Assembly (NCBI RefSeq): GCF_000621325.1
Contig: NZ_JHYQ01000006.1
Location: 1-64,000, forward strand
From: Thiothrix lacustris DSM 21227
GTDB taxonomy: Bacteria; Pseudomonadota; Gammaproteobacteria; Thiotrichales; Thiotrichaceae
Reading direction: 5' to 3'
Length of the DNA stretch: 64,000 bases
In this document: positions 44,361 through 54,551 of the stretch, piece after piece
Position numbering within the stretch: position 1 is the first letter of the stretch
How the letters are laid out: every line of letters begins with the position of its first letter
The notes under the pieces: model-generated
Database searches by the model: none
Told to the model about the DNA's origin: nothing
The model's input: the letters and a program-made list of their open reading frames with translations, nothing else
Made by a program: the position numbers and the translations under genes

Positions 44361-45174
44361 ACAACGGGTTATTACGGGATTAGTGCTGATTTTATTGGCG
44401 TTTGGGGGCATTGGTCTTTTACCAGTTGAGCTGTTTGGCTTGTTCTCACTGATGTTTATTGTTGGCTTGGGTGCTTGGGAATGGGCTGGTCTGACCGGTT
44501 GTTACCTGCCTGAAAAGCGCTTACTGGGAACCATGATTATCCTACTGGCTTCTGTTCCGCTGGTGTTTATTCGCCCTGATCCTGTGTGGGTGTTAGTGGT
44601 TAGTATCCCGGTGTGGTTTTCCATATTGGTTGCTTTGAAAATTTATCCGCGTAACGCAGGTTTTTACAAGAAACATGCGCTGGCGATGCGCCTATCTGGC
44701 ATATTGGTGCTTTTGCCAGCATGGTATGCCTTGGTGGCATTACACGCTATGCATTATAGCTATGTTTTTTACCTCATTTCTTTGGTTGCTTTGGCTGATA
44801 CGGCTGCTTATTTTACCGGACGCAAGTTCGGTAGAACTAAGTTGGCGCCGGATCTAAGTCCGGGCAAGACAAAAGAGGGAGTGTCTGGTGCGGTGCTGGC
44901 GACAGCTGTGTGGGCATGGTTGGTATCCTCTTTCTGGCTGGATATTCCAAAAGAACAGCAGGTTGTGTTTATGGCACTTTCTATATTTGTGGTATTGATG
45001 TCGGTGGCTGGCGATTTGTTTGAAAGCCTACTGAAGCGTGAAGCAGGTGTTAAGGATAGTGGCAGCATCCTGCCGGGACATGGTGGCATTCTTGATCGAG
45101 TTGATAGTCTATTAGCCGCTGCACCGTTGTTTACGTTAGGCTTATTGTGGCTGGGGATCTACCGTGGCATCTAA
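44353..45174 (+). CDS. cdsA: Phosphatidate cytidylyltransferase
   Basis: A 273-residue polytopic inner-membrane enzyme that makes CDP-diacylglycerol for phospholipid synthesis. The signature near the C-terminus, [20 protein letters not shown] followed by GILDRVDSL, is complete. [15 protein letters not shown] and [11 protein letters not shown] are also conserved. GGGAGGA fixes ATG 44353; the upstream in-frame codon at 44329 lies inside uppS. Confidence 0.95.
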   Translation: MLKQRVITGLVLILLAFGGIGLLPVELFGLFSLMFIVGLGAWEWAGLTGCYLPEKRLLGTMIILLASVPLVFIRPDPVWVLVVSIPVWFSILVALKIYPRNAGFYKKHALAMRLSGILVLLPAWYALVALHAMHYSYVFYLISLVALADTAAYFTGRKFGRTKLAPDLSPGKTKEGVSGAVLATAVWAWLVSSFWLDIPKEQQVVFMALSIFVVLMSVAGDLFESLLKREAGVKDSGSILPGHGGILDRVDSLLAAAPLFTLGLLWLGIYRGI

Positions 45175-46339
45175 AGGCATTACGATTTTAGGGGCGAGTG
45201 GCAGCATTGGTGTCAGTACGTTGGATGTGTTAGCGCGTCACCCAGACCGTTTCCATGTATTTGCATTAACAGCAAACAGTAATGTCGATAAGATATTCGA
45301 GCAATGCCAACGTTTTCAGCCGCGCTATGCGGTGATGGTAGAAACGGTAGCAGCTACGTTGCTGGAAAAGCGTTTGCAAGCCGTTGGTAGCGAAGTTGTT
45401 GTGCTGGCGGGTGCAGAAGCACTAGATGCTGTAGCTAGTAGCCCGGAAACGGATTACGTCATGGCTGCTATTGTAGGCGCCGCCGGTTTATTGCCAACAT
45501 TGGCGGCAGCGCGTGCGGGCAAGCGTGTCATGCTGGCTAATAAAGAAGCGCTGGTTATGTCCGGGCAATTATTCATTGATGCTGTGCGTGAACACGGCGC
45601 TGAATTGTTGCCTATCGATAGTGAACATAATGCTGTATTCCAGTGTCTACCGACTGATGGTAGAAAAGGTGTTGAAAAGATTTTACTAACCGCTTCTGGT
45701 GGACCCTTCCGCACGTGGTCGTCGAGTGATTTGCAAGGTGTAACGCCTGAACAAGCAGTGGCGCACCCGAATTGGTCGATGGGGCAAAAGATTTCCGTGG
45801 ATTCTGCCACTCTGATGAATAAGGGGTTGGAAGTGATTGAGGCGTGCTGGTTGTTTGGCCTGCCTGCCGAACGGGTGGAGGTCGTCGTTCACCCACAAAG
45901 CACTATTCATTCGATGGTGTCCTATAATGATGGTTCGGTGTTGGCTCAACTGGGCAACCCGGATATGCGTACTCCGATTGCTTATGCGTTGGGGTGGCCT
46001 GAACGTTTGGTTTCGGGGGTAGCTCCCTTGGATTTATTTGCTACCGCGAGATTGGATTTTGAACAGCCGGACAGGGAACGTTTTCCGTGCTTGCTATTGG
46101 CCTATGATGCGCACGCTCGTGGTGGTTATGCCACGATTGCCTTGAATGCCGCGAATGAAGTGGCGGTAAAAGCCTTTCTGGGGCGTGAGATCGGTTTTGC
46201 CGATATTCCGCTGCTGGTGAAGGATGTAATGCATCAAGCGTCAGCGGGTACTCCGATGAACCTTGACGATATACTTATTCAGGATGAGGAAAGCCGTGTG
46301 CGTTCACTATCATGGATAAAAAACAAGAAACTACACTAA
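45164..46339 (+). CDS. dxr: 1-deoxy-D-xylulose 5-phosphate reductoisomerase
   Basis: A 391-residue enzyme of the MEP isoprenoid pathway that makes 2-C-methyl-D-erythritol 4-phosphate with NADPH. The nucleotide site is [16 protein letters not shown], metal and substrate residues are in [14 protein letters not shown] and ASGGPFR, and [11 protein letters not shown] and NAANEVAV are conserved. It starts with GTG inside the end of cdsA (11-bp overlap). In E. coli dxr precedes uppS; here it follows cdsA. Confidence 0.96.
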   Translation: MASKGITILGASGSIGVSTLDVLARHPDRFHVFALTANSNVDKIFEQCQRFQPRYAVMVETVAATLLEKRLQAVGSEVVVLAGAEALDAVASSPETDYVMAAIVGAAGLLPTLAAARAGKRVMLANKEALVMSGQLFIDAVREHGAELLPIDSEHNAVFQCLPTDGRKGVEKILLTASGGPFRTWSSSDLQGVTPEQAVAHPNWSMGQKISVDSATLMNKGLEVIEACWLFGLPAERVEVVVHPQSTIHSMVSYNDGSVLAQLGNPDMRTPIAYALGWPERLVSGVAPLDLFATARLDFEQPDRERFPCLLLAYDAHARGGYATIALNAANEVAVKAFLGREIGFADIPLLVKDVMHQASAGTPMNLDDILIQDEESRVRSLSWIKNKKLH

Positions 46340-46342
46340 ATC

Positions 46343-47719
46343 ATGAACTTGCTGACTATAATTCCTGCATTTCTTCTCGCCATTGGCGTGCTGGTAACCG
46401 TTCACGAATTCGGACACTTCTGGGTCGCACGGCGCTTGGGCGTTAAGGTATTGCGTTTCTCTATCGGTTTCGGTAAACCGCTGTGGCGGCGTGTCTCTAA
46501 GGATGCGGATAAAATTGAATATGTGGTGGCGGCACTGCCTTTCGGTGGTTACGTCAAGATGCTGGATGAGCGTGAGTGTGAGGATGGTTGTGAAATCGCC
46601 GAACATGAAGTGCATCGCGCCTTTAACCGGCAGAAACTGTGGAAGCGTGCGGCGATAGTCGTTGCGGGGCCGATGGCCAATTTTATACTGGCGATTGTTA
46701 TTTATGCACTGGTCTTCATGATCGGTCAAGAGGCGATGCGTCCTTATGTCGATGTGATGCAAGATTCACCGGCAGCGCAGGCTGGTTTCCAATCGGGCGA
46801 TCAGGTAACGGCGATTAATGGGGTTGAAACGACTTCATGGGAAGATGTGCGCATGTTGTTGGTTGAGGAGTACTTGAAGTCTCCGCAATTGGTTTTCAAT
46901 GTGATAACCCAAGATCAGGTGCCGATGCAGCGTACCTTAGACCTGCAAGGGTTTGCCATGTTCGATGATGAAGGCGGCGCACTCGATAAAATCGGTCTGA
47001 GAACATGGGTGCCACCTTATGATGTCGTGGTTGAGCAGATTGTTCCGAATTCTCCCGCTGCGGCTGTGGGTTTGCAGGCTCAAGACAAAATTTTGTCGAT
47101 TGATGCCGTGAAGCCGACGGGAGGACGTGGCTTTGTTGAATACATCCGTGCTCACCCTGATCAGCCTGTTGTTTTGAAAGTTGATCGGGCTGGTCAGATA
47201 CAATCTTTCTCTGTGACCCCGCGCATTAATACTGAGCGTGGTGATGCCGTCGCGACGATTGGTGCTGCATTGGCAGCACCGCCACCGGCCTTACGTGATG
47301 AAATTTATTTCATGGAATCTTATGGTTTGGTTGATTCTCTGTGGAATGGGGCAGCGAAGACATGGCAAATGTCCATGCTGACCTTAAAACTCATGGGACG
47401 TATGTTTACGGGGGAAGTATCGCTGAAAAATGTCAGCGGCCCCGTGACTATCGCACAATTTGCAGGCGTCTCGGCATCGATTGGCTTGACGTATTACCTA
47501 GGATTTCTGGCAATTGTCAGTGTAAGTCTTGGGGTGTTGAACTTGCTGCCTGTTCCTATGCTGGATGGCGGGCATTTGTTTTATTACCTAATAGAATGGG
47601 TAAAAGGTAGCCCGGTTTCAGCAGAAACGGAAGCCGTTGGTTTTCGGTTAGGAATGGCAATCATTGGCGGACTCATGGTGCTTGCCTTGTATAATGACTT
47701 TACGCGGTTATTAAATTAA
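46343..47719 (+). CDS. rseP: Site-2 protease RseP
   Basis: A 458-residue inner-membrane zinc protease that cuts RseA-type anti-sigma factors to release sigma-E under envelope stress. The zinc motif is H21-EFGH25, the distal motif is NLLPVPMLDGGHLFYYLIEW, and two PDZ domains occupy about 120-200 and 215-300. The position directly before bamA is conserved. Confidence 0.95.
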   Translation: MNLLTIIPAFLLAIGVLVTVHEFGHFWVARRLGVKVLRFSIGFGKPLWRRVSKDADKIEYVVAALPFGGYVKMLDERECEDGCEIAEHEVHRAFNRQKLWKRAAIVVAGPMANFILAIVIYALVFMIGQEAMRPYVDVMQDSPAAQAGFQSGDQVTAINGVETTSWEDVRMLLVEEYLKSPQLVFNVITQDQVPMQRTLDLQGFAMFDDEGGALDKIGLRTWVPPYDVVVEQIVPNSPAAAVGLQAQDKILSIDAVKPTGGRGFVEYIRAHPDQPVVLKVDRAGQIQSFSVTPRINTERGDAVATIGAALAAPPPALRDEIYFMESYGLVDSLWNGAAKTWQMSMLTLKLMGRMFTGEVSLKNVSGPVTIAQFAGVSASIGLTYYLGFLAIVSVSLGVLNLLPVPMLDGGHLFYYLIEWVKGSPVSAETEAVGFRLGMAIIGGLMVLALYNDFTRLLN

Positions 47720-47721
47720 TT

Positions 47722-50013
47722 ATGAAAAAACATACACTCGTCATTTCGGCTGTGAGCTGCTTACTGGCAGTTTCTCAGGCTGCGTGGGCTGCTGCATTTG
47801 TAGTTCGCGACATTGAAGTTAATGGTCTGGAACGCGTTGCCGCCGGTACTGTGCTGAATTACCTGCCTGCTCGTGTTGGTGAACAGTTTAATGATGCCAA
47901 GTCAGCTGATGCGATTCGGGCGTTATTCCAAACAGGTTTGTTTGATGATGTGCAACTGGGTCGCCGGGGCGATGTGCTGGTGGTAACGGTGGTGGAACGC
48001 CCTGCCATTGGTGAGTTAAACATCAAGGGCAACAATAAGATTCCATCTGAAAAACTGATGCAAGTTTTGAAACTGCGCAATATCAGCAAAGGCGATACCC
48101 TCGACAAAGCCGCACTGGCCACGATTCAGCGGGAGTTGGAGGAGCAGTATCAAGGCATGGGGCACTACGGTGTCGACATCAAAACCACGGTCACACCACT
48201 TGAACGTAACCGGGTTGCGGTCAATATCAATATTAATGAAGGCAATGCTGCTCGTATACAGAAGGTTAATATCACCGGTAATCAGGCATTTTCGGATGCA
48301 ATATTATTGAAGCAATTGGAATCAGGCCCTCGTGGGGCATTTTCCATCCCGTTCCTCAGTGACAGCGATAAATATTCCAAAGAAAAGCTGATGGGGGATC
48401 TGGACGCGTTAAATAGTTTTTACCGTGACCGTGGTTATATCAATTTTGAAATTACCTCGGCCGACGTGTCGATGTCCCCTGACAAGAAAAATATTTTCCT
48501 GAATGTTGCCGTCAATGAAGGCTCACAGTACAAGATCGGGAATGTTAGTGTGTCGGGCAACCCTGGGCTTTCCAAGGAGCAATTGGGGCAATCTATCAAG
48601 TTGCGCAAGGGCGAAGTATTTTCTCAGAAAGCACTGGAAGAGACGCGCAAAAATCTCTCCAATAAACTCGGTGCACAGGGTTATGCCTTTACCAAAGTAG
48701 CGGCAACCCCAGATTTTGATGAAGCCAATAAGCAAGTTGGCATTTTATTGTCGGTTGACCAAGGTAAGCGAACGTATGTGCGTCGCATTGATATTCGTGG
48801 TAACAACCGCACTAAGGATGAAGTGTATCGCCGTGAATTGCGTCAAGTAGAAAGCTCATGGTTCTCCAAAGAGCAGGTCGAGCGTTCAAAAACCCGGCTT
48901 GAGCGTTTGCCTTATGTCGAAGAGGCTACGATTGAGTCTGAACCAGTGGCAGGTACTGAGGATCAAATTGACTTGATTGTAACGGTCAAAGAGCGTTCTT
49001 CGAATCAATTTCGTGTGGGTGCAGGCTATTCACAGTCTCAGGGCGTGTTGTTCAATGTTAACCTAAACCAAGATAACTTCATGGGTACAGGTAAACAGCT
49101 GGACATGAATGTTGATAACAGTGACGTTAACAAGAATTATAGCGTCGGTTATACCAACCCTTATTATACGCCTGATGGCATTAGCCGTGGCTTTAGTGGC
49201 TATTACAAAGAATACGATGCGGAAGCTGAAGATATTGCTAGCTATGCATCCAACCGTTACGGTGGCAGCGTTAACTACACTGTACCGTTCAGTGAGCACG
49301 ATTCTGTGTATGCGAGTCTTGGTGCTGAAAAACGTAAAATTGTATTAGGCACGGATCCTGCGGAACGTATTACCAGCTTTGTTGATAAAAATGGTGCGGA
49401 GTATACTCAGCTTCCAGTGACAGTCAGCTACGTACATGATACCCGTAACCGTACCATTTTTCCGACAGAGGGGCAGCGCCACCGGGTGTCCCTGCAAGCT
49501 AATGTGCCGGGCAGCGATCTGCAATATCAGAAGTTGAGTTATGACGGTTCTGCTTATAAACCGATTACAGATAATGTGACTTTTGCCGTCAAGGGCAAGG
49601 TGGGAACTACTAATACCTCTGGTGGTTTGGATGGCGCACCCTTCTTTGATAAGTATTATGCAGGTGGTATCGGCAGCGTCAGAGGCTTTGAGCAAAATAG
49701 CTTGGGTTCACAAGATGAAAATGATGATCCGATCGGCGGTGATTTGACCGTCACAGGGACGGCTGAAGTGCAATTCCCCATGCCGTTGGCGGAAGATGTG
49801 AAAGGCTTGAAAATGAGTACCTTCGTCGATGGCGGTAATGTTTTCAATAAGAACGGCGATTTCAAAAGTGATGAGTTACGTTATTCGGCAGGTGTAGGCG
49901 CGGTATGGTTATCCCCGCTTGGCCCGTTTGAGGTGAGTTATGCGAAGCCATTGAATGCTAAAGATGGTGATAAAGAACAACAAGTTCAATTTAGCATCGG
50001 AGCATCTTTCTAA
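47722..50013 (+). CDS. bamA: Outer membrane protein assembly factor BamA
   Basis: A 763-residue outer-membrane protein. A signal peptide (MKKHTLVISAVSCLLAVSQA, cleavage near WAAA) is followed by five POTRA domains (about 24-415) and a 16-strand Omp85 barrel ending in FSIGASF, with a terminal aromatic as expected. The lid motif GGIGSVRGF (VRGF) is present. BamA inserts beta-barrel proteins, and it is followed by the periplasmic chaperone gene skp. Confidence 0.97.
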   Translation: MKKHTLVISAVSCLLAVSQAAWAAAFVVRDIEVNGLERVAAGTVLNYLPARVGEQFNDAKSADAIRALFQTGLFDDVQLGRRGDVLVVTVVERPAIGELNIKGNNKIPSEKLMQVLKLRNISKGDTLDKAALATIQRELEEQYQGMGHYGVDIKTTVTPLERNRVAVNININEGNAARIQKVNITGNQAFSDAILLKQLESGPRGAFSIPFLSDSDKYSKEKLMGDLDALNSFYRDRGYINFEITSADVSMSPDKKNIFLNVAVNEGSQYKIGNVSVSGNPGLSKEQLGQSIKLRKGEVFSQKALEETRKNLSNKLGAQGYAFTKVAATPDFDEANKQVGILLSVDQGKRTYVRRIDIRGNNRTKDEVYRRELRQVESSWFSKEQVERSKTRLERLPYVEEATIESEPVAGTEDQIDLIVTVKERSSNQFRVGAGYSQSQGVLFNVNLNQDNFMGTGKQLDMNVDNSDVNKNYSVGYTNPYYTPDGISRGFSGYYKEYDAEAEDIASYASNRYGGSVNYTVPFSEHDSVYASLGAEKRKIVLGTDPAERITSFVDKNGAEYTQLPVTVSYVHDTRNRTIFPTEGQRHRVSLQANVPGSDLQYQKLSYDGSAYKPITDNVTFAVKGKVGTTNTSGGLDGAPFFDKYYAGGIGSVRGFEQNSLGSQDENDDPIGGDLTVTGTAEVQFPMPLAEDVKGLKMSTFVDGGNVFNKNGDFKSDELRYSAGVGAVWLSPLGPFEVSYAKPLNAKDGDKEQQVQFSIGASF

Positions 50014-50016
50014 CTT

Positions 50017-50607
50017 ATGAAAAAACGGTGTGCATTATGCTTGGGGGTGATACTGGTTCTACTAGGTCAGCCTGCTGTTTGGGCAGAGACAACGTCAGCT
50101 CAGTCTGTGCGTATTGCTATCGTCAATGTGGCAACTTTGCTGGATAATGCCCCGCAGTCGAAAGCTGCTGATGCCAAGTTGAAAGTGGATTTTGTGCCGC
50201 GTGAGAAGAAGCTTGATGCGGAGCAGAATGCTATTCAGCAATTGGAAGATGAATTGGCTTCACGTAATGAGGCGGGTTCTTTGCCTGAGGAAGAGAAGGT
50301 GCAGCGTCAACGCGAGCTGCGCGACCTCCAGCGTAAGTATACGCGAGAAATGGAGGACTTCAGGGAAGAGGTACGCACTGCAAGGGATGCGGCGATTGAT
50401 GCCTTACAAGCTGGTATCATTCAGGCCATTGGTGAAGTTCGTGAGCAGGAAAAAATCGACTTGGTGTTGCGTGAAAGTAATTACATTGTCGCGAGTGACC
50501 GGATCGATATTACCAACAAAGTGATGCAACACTTGGAACAAAAATTCCAGGCGCAAACTGCACTAGTAGTACCTGTGCCTGCTGCTGCTCCCACTCCCGC
50601 TAAATAG
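50017..50607 (+). CDS. skp: Periplasmic chaperone Skp/OmpH
   Basis: A 196-residue secreted protein with a signal peptide (about 1-24, ending WAETT) and a conserved first strand (VRIAIVNVATLLDNAPQ). A long helical arm, rich in E, K, R and Q (about 60-130), would form the Skp tentacles, followed by DLVLRESNYIVASDRIDITN, the typical C-terminal strand segment. It has a longer Ala/Pro tail than E. coli Skp. It escorts outer-membrane proteins to BamA. Confidence 0.9.
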   Translation: MKKRCALCLGVILVLLGQPAVWAETTSAQSVRIAIVNVATLLDNAPQSKAADAKLKVDFVPREKKLDAEQNAIQQLEDELASRNEAGSLPEEEKVQRQRELRDLQRKYTREMEDFREEVRTARDAAIDALQAGIIQAIGEVREQEKIDLVLRESNYIVASDRIDITNKVMQHLEQKFQAQTALVVPVPAAAPTPAK

Positions 50608-50616
50608 GTGTAAATC

Positions 50617-51606
50617 ATGACGTTGGGTTGTACATTACAAGAACTGGCGGATTACACAGGTTCAGTTTTGCAAGGTAATGCTGGGTTGCGTGTGTTGGCT
50701 GTGGCCTCCATCGACAATGCTGGGGTTGGCGATATTAGCTATATTCGTGATGCTAAGTACCGTCATTACTTGCAATCTTCTGCTGCGAGTGCTCTTATTC
50801 TGCCGCCTGACATGGCAGAAATGTATACCGGCGATTGTTTGATTCACCCTAAGCCTTATTTGGCTTATGCCAAAGCGGTGGGCTTATTGTACCCTGTGTC
50901 GCGCCCTGCGGTAGTGATTCACCCGTCAGCTGTGATTGAAGAAGGGGTCATTCTGGCGGATGGTGTCATTATTGAGGCCGGTTGTGTGATTGGCCGAGGG
51001 TGTAATATTGGCGAAAATAGTTGGTTGCACGCCAATGTTACGTTATATGCGGATACCAAAATAGGCAAACGTTGCATTATTCATTCTGGTGCTGTCTTGG
51101 GGGCTGATGGCTTCGGGTTTGCTCCTGATCAACAAGCTTGGTTTAAGATTCCTCAAGTTGGTAATGTCGTCGTGGGTGATGACGTTGAAATTGGCGCGAA
51201 TACCACCATTGACCGTGCTGCCTTGGGGTCAACGCTGATTGGTAACGGTGTGAAGCTGGATAACCTGATCCAGATTGGGCACAACACCCAGATTGGTGAT
51301 CATACGGCGATAGCAGCCTGTACGGCGGTGGCAGGCAGTGTGCAGATCGGCAAGCATTGCCAGATTGCAGGTATGTGTGCGATTGCCGGACACCTGAGCA
51401 TTGCAGATCATGTCGTGGTGACGGGTACGAGCATGGTTTCGCACTCCATTACCAAACCAGGGGTATATTCTTCTGGTACGACAATAGAGGAAAATGCGGT
51501 CTGGCGTAAGAACGCCGTGCGTTTTAACCAGTTGGACAAGTTAGCACGCCGCTTGCAGGAGCTGGAAAAACAGCTTGCGGCTTTACACAATAAAGGGAGT
51601 GATTGA
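50617..51606 (+). CDS. lpxD: UDP-3-O-acylglucosamine N-acyltransferase
   Basis: A 329-residue left-handed beta-helix acyltransferase that adds the second 3-hydroxyacyl chain in lipid A synthesis. An N-terminal uridine-binding domain (about 1-100) precedes hexapeptide repeats (about 105-280; [20 protein letters not shown] and similar), with the catalytic histidine expected in [15 protein letters not shown] helical tail follows. Third step of the pathway; it lies before fabZ and lpxA. Confidence 0.95.
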   Translation: MTLGCTLQELADYTGSVLQGNAGLRVLAVASIDNAGVGDISYIRDAKYRHYLQSSAASALILPPDMAEMYTGDCLIHPKPYLAYAKAVGLLYPVSRPAVVIHPSAVIEEGVILADGVIIEAGCVIGRGCNIGENSWLHANVTLYADTKIGKRCIIHSGAVLGADGFGFAPDQQAWFKIPQVGNVVVGDDVEIGANTTIDRAALGSTLIGNGVKLDNLIQIGHNTQIGDHTAIAACTAVAGSVQIGKHCQIAGMCAIAGHLSIADHVVVTGTSMVSHSITKPGVYSSGTTIEENAVWRKNAVRFNQLDKLARRLQELEKQLAALHNKGSD

Positions 51607-51612
51607 ACTGCT

Positions 51613-52065
51613 ATGGGCACGATGAACGTTGAAACAATCAGAAATTACCTGCCACACCGCTACCCGTTTTTGTTGGTAGACCGAGTGTTGGAATACGAAG
51701 TGGGCAAGTCACTGACAGCGATTAAAAATGTCACGGTGAATGAGCCGTGGGTCAATGGACATTTTCCACATCAGCCCATCATGCCGGGCGTGTTGATTAT
51801 TGAAGCCTTGGCACAGGCGACGGGTTTGCTGGGCTTTCGCACCATGGGTGAAGAGCCGCAAACCGATACGCTGTACCTCTTGGTGGCAGTCGATAAGGCG
51901 CGTTTCAAGCAAGCCGTTGTACCGGGTGACCAGTTGGTCATGAAGGTGGAATTGGTGAAGCGCAAAGGCATTATGTGGGTCTTCAACGCCGAAGCACGGG
52001 TTGACGGCAAGCTGGCTGTATCGGCTGAGCTCATGTGTGCTGCGAAAAAAGAGACGCCAGCTTGA
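51613..52065 (+). CDS. fabZ: 3-hydroxyacyl-ACP dehydratase FabZ
   Basis: A 150-residue hotdog-fold enzyme that dehydrates 3-hydroxyacyl-ACP in fatty-acid elongation. It competes with LpxA and LpxD for 3-hydroxyacyl-ACP and so balances phospholipid and lipid A. LPHRYPFLLVDRV, H50 in NGHFPHQPIMPGV and E64 in IEALAQATG are the expected active-site features. It overlaps lpxA by 4 bp if the TTG start of lpxA is used. Confidence 0.96.
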   Translation: MGTMNVETIRNYLPHRYPFLLVDRVLEYEVGKSLTAIKNVTVNEPWVNGHFPHQPIMPGVLIIEALAQATGLLGFRTMGEEPQTDTLYLLVAVDKARFKQAVVPGDQLVMKVELVKRKGIMWVFNAEARVDGKLAVSAELMCAAKKETPA

Positions 52066-52841
52066 GTAGTCTGATCCACCCCACGGCGATCGTGCATCCA
52101 TCCGCGCAACTGGCGGATGGGGTGGAAGTGGGCGCATACAGCATCATCGGTGCGGATGTCAGCATCGGGCGTGATACCCGTATCGGCCCGCACGTGGTGG
52201 TGGATGGGCCAACCCGCATTGGCGCAGAAAACCAGATTTACCCGTTTGCTTCCGTCGGTGCCGCCCCGCAGGATAAAAAATTCAACGGTGAACCCACCGA
52301 GCTGATCATCGGCGACCGTAATGTCATCCGCGAATGCTGCACCCTGAATCGGGGCACAGCGCAGGACAAGGGCAAAACCGTGGTTGGTAATGATAACTGG
52401 ATCATGGCCTACGTCCACATCGCACACGACTGCATCATCGGTAACAACACTATTTTTGCCAACAATGCCACGTTGGCAGGGCATGTTGAAATCCGCGACT
52501 GGGTGATTCTGGGTGGTTTCACCTTGGTGCACCAGTTTTGCACCCTTGGCGACCACGCCTTTACCGGCATGGGTTCAGCGATTTCCAAGGATGTGCCGCC
52601 GTATACGATGGCAACGGGTGCGCCCGCCGAACCGCGCAGCATTAATCTGGAAGGTTTGAAACGACGTGGTTTTAGTACCGAAGCAATTCACCGTATTAAA
52701 GAAGCGCACCGCATCCTCTACCGCCACAACCTGACCACACAGGAAGCCTTGGCCAAAATCGACGTGGATTATGGCGAGTTTGCCGAAATCCGCCTGCTAC
52801 TGGATTTTTGCCATAATAGTCAGCGGGGGCTGATTCGTTAA
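52062..52841 (+). CDS. lpxA: Acyl-ACP--UDP-N-acetylglucosamine O-acyltransferase
   Basis: A 259-residue trimeric beta-helix acyltransferase that starts lipid A synthesis. Hexapeptide repeats run from LIHPTAIVHPSAQLADGVEV, the catalytic histidine is in MAYVHIAHDCIIGNN, and the helical tail begins after INLEGLKRRGFS. I prefer the TTG at 52062, which overlaps the fabZ stop (TTGA) and gives the family's usual N-terminus and length. ATG 52035 inside fabZ would add nine residues. Confidence 0.93.
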   Translation: MSSLIHPTAIVHPSAQLADGVEVGAYSIIGADVSIGRDTRIGPHVVVDGPTRIGAENQIYPFASVGAAPQDKKFNGEPTELIIGDRNVIRECCTLNRGTAQDKGKTVVGNDNWIMAYVHIAHDCIIGNNTIFANNATLAGHVEIRDWVILGGFTLVHQFCTLGDHAFTGMGSAISKDVPPYTMATGAPAEPRSINLEGLKRRGFSTEAIHRIKEAHRILYRHNLTTQEALAKIDVDYGEFAEIRLLLDFCHNSQRGLIR

Positions 52842-52844
52842 CGC

Positions 52845-53999
52845 ATGAAGCGTATTGCTATCATCGCCGGGGAAGCATCGGGAGATCTGCTGGCGGCACG
52901 CTTGATTCTGGCGTTACGTCAGCGCTGCCCGGCACTCCAATTTGAAGGCATCGCCGGGGTTGAAATGCAAGCCGCCGGTTGCCATAGCCTGTTCCCGCTG
53001 GAAAAACTCTCGGTCATGGGGCTGGTCGAAGTGCTGGTGCATTTGCCTGAGCTACTCTCTATCCGCAAGCAGTTGTTTGAGCGTTGGCGGGATAACCCAC
53101 CCGACCTGTTCATTGGCGTGGATGCGCCCGATTTTAATCTCCCCCTTGCTGCCAAATTACACGCCATCGGCATTCCTACTGTGCATTACGTCAGCCCTTC
53201 GGTATGGGCATGGCGAGCGAAACGGGTGCGCAAAATGCGCGGTAATATCGACCTGATGCTGACGCTGTTTCCGTTTGAAGTGGATTTTTACCATGAACAT
53301 GGTATTACCGCCGAGTTTGTCGGGCATCCACTGGCGGATGAGGTGGACTTCGATGCCAGTCGTGGAACTGCGCGGCAACAGCTTGGCCTGCCGTTGGATA
53401 AACGCATCCTTGCCATTTTGCCCGGTAGTCGTAGCGGTGAAGTGCGGCGGCTTGCGGCTGATTTCTGGCAGGCTGCCTTGCAATTGCAACAAAAATACCC
53501 TGATTTACAGTGCGTAACCCCCGCTGCCAGCCCGCGTTTGCGGCAGGAATTGGAAGCTATCCGCCAACAGACAGCGCCCGGTTTACGCCTGACGGTGCTG
53601 GATGGCCAATCACGCACCTTGATGCAAGCTGCCGATTACATCCTGCTGGCTTCTGGCACTGCGGTGTTGGAAGGAATGCTGGCAGGCCGTTTGATGGTGG
53701 CCGCCTATCGGGTTGCGCCGTTGACTGCTTGGCTGATCCGCACCTTCAAATTGTTGAAAGTGCGCTTTGTGACTTTACCCAATAATCTGGCGGGCGAGGA
53801 ACTCGTGCCGGAACTGCTTCAAGAACAGGTGGCCCCCGCCCATTTGGTGGTAGCATTGGAAAACCTGTTTACCCTTTCAGCCGAACGTCAGCAGTATACC
53901 CTGCAACGTTTTCAGGCTTTGCACCAACAATTGCGAAAAACGGCTAGTGACAGCGCCGCTAATGCTATTCTTACTCATTTTTCGACCACGAAATTCTAG
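52845..53999 (+). CDS. lpxB: Lipid A disaccharide synthase
   Basis: A 384-residue peripheral-membrane GT19 glycosyltransferase that joins UDP-2,3-diacylglucosamine to lipid X. IAGEASGDLLAARLILALR at the N-terminus, FIGVDAPDFNLPLAAKL, HYVSPSVWAWR and GHPLADEV, and ILPGSRSGEV in the second half are typical. Starts 3 bp after lpxA. Confidence 0.96.
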   Translation: MKRIAIIAGEASGDLLAARLILALRQRCPALQFEGIAGVEMQAAGCHSLFPLEKLSVMGLVEVLVHLPELLSIRKQLFERWRDNPPDLFIGVDAPDFNLPLAAKLHAIGIPTVHYVSPSVWAWRAKRVRKMRGNIDLMLTLFPFEVDFYHEHGITAEFVGHPLADEVDFDASRGTARQQLGLPLDKRILAILPGSRSGEVRRLAADFWQAALQLQQKYPDLQCVTPAASPRLRQELEAIRQQTAPGLRLTVLDGQSRTLMQAADYILLASGTAVLEGMLAGRLMVAAYRVAPLTAWLIRTFKLLKVRFVTLPNNLAGEELVPELLQEQVAPAHLVVALENLFTLSAERQQYTLQRFQALHQQLRKTASDSAANAILTHFSTTKF

Positions 54000-54011
54000 A
54001 GACAGCAACAC

Positions 54012-54551
54012 ATGGTCTACCTAACCAAACTCAAACACACCGGCTCCGTTATCAGCTCCAGCGATAAGTTCGGGGCGAAAATGTTTGACGTCGCGGCGCG
54101 TTATTTTTCCCAGTATGCACGTGGCATTTTTATTGGCACAGGCAGCGGGGTGGTGGCGCAATATTTCATGCAAGCCCCTGTACCGTTTGCCTTTGTGGAA
54201 AAACACCCGGCGTTTGTGCGCCAGTTCCACGAACGTTTCGGGGCAGATACCCCCTTGTTGGCGAAGGACTTTTTTACCTTGCCGATTGACGAAAGCGGGG
54301 AAGGTTTAGCCAATTGCGTGATGGTGTCCTGTATGCCAGTGACGGGTATGTTCTATTCCGAAAAGCTGGTGGAGCAATTTCGTGATGCCCTCAATAGTGG
54401 CTCAACCATTGTGCAAATGAGCTATACGCCGTTTATTAAGCAAATTCGTTTGTTTGACCGCTTGCAGCGCGAAGGCTTTAAAGTGCAGCGGGTGAGCACG
54501 GTGTTTTTCAATATCCCGCCTGCCTCGGTGTTTGTGCTGAGGAAAGCGTAA
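54012..54551 (+). CDS. Methyltransferase-like protein (phospholipid N-methyltransferase-like)
   Basis: A 179-residue soluble protein with a class I SAM-methyltransferase outline. [16 protein letters not shown] resembles motif [20 protein letters not shown] resembles motif II with its acidic E, and NCVMVSCMP occupies the motif IV position. The order and spacing recall bacterial PmtA-type phosphatidylethanolamine methyltransferases and KsgA-like enzymes, but it is shorter and the GxG motif reads GTGSG. It lies between lpxB and rnhB, overlapping the rnhB start by one base. Lipid methylation is an inference. Confidence 0.6.
   Translation: MVYLTKLKHTGSVISSSDKFGAKMFDVAARYFSQYARGIFIGTGSGVVAQYFMQAPVPFAFVEKHPAFVRQFHERFGADTPLLAKDFFTLPIDESGEGLANCVMVSCMPVTGMFYSEKLVEQFRDALNSGSTIVQMSYTPFIKQIRLFDRLQREGFKVQRVSTVFFNIPPASVFVLRKA

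Noticed and set aside
51771-52556. 261-residue minus-strand frame across fabZ and lpxA
   Set aside because: Both plus-strand genes are unambiguous; the antisense frame has no ribosome site or family features.
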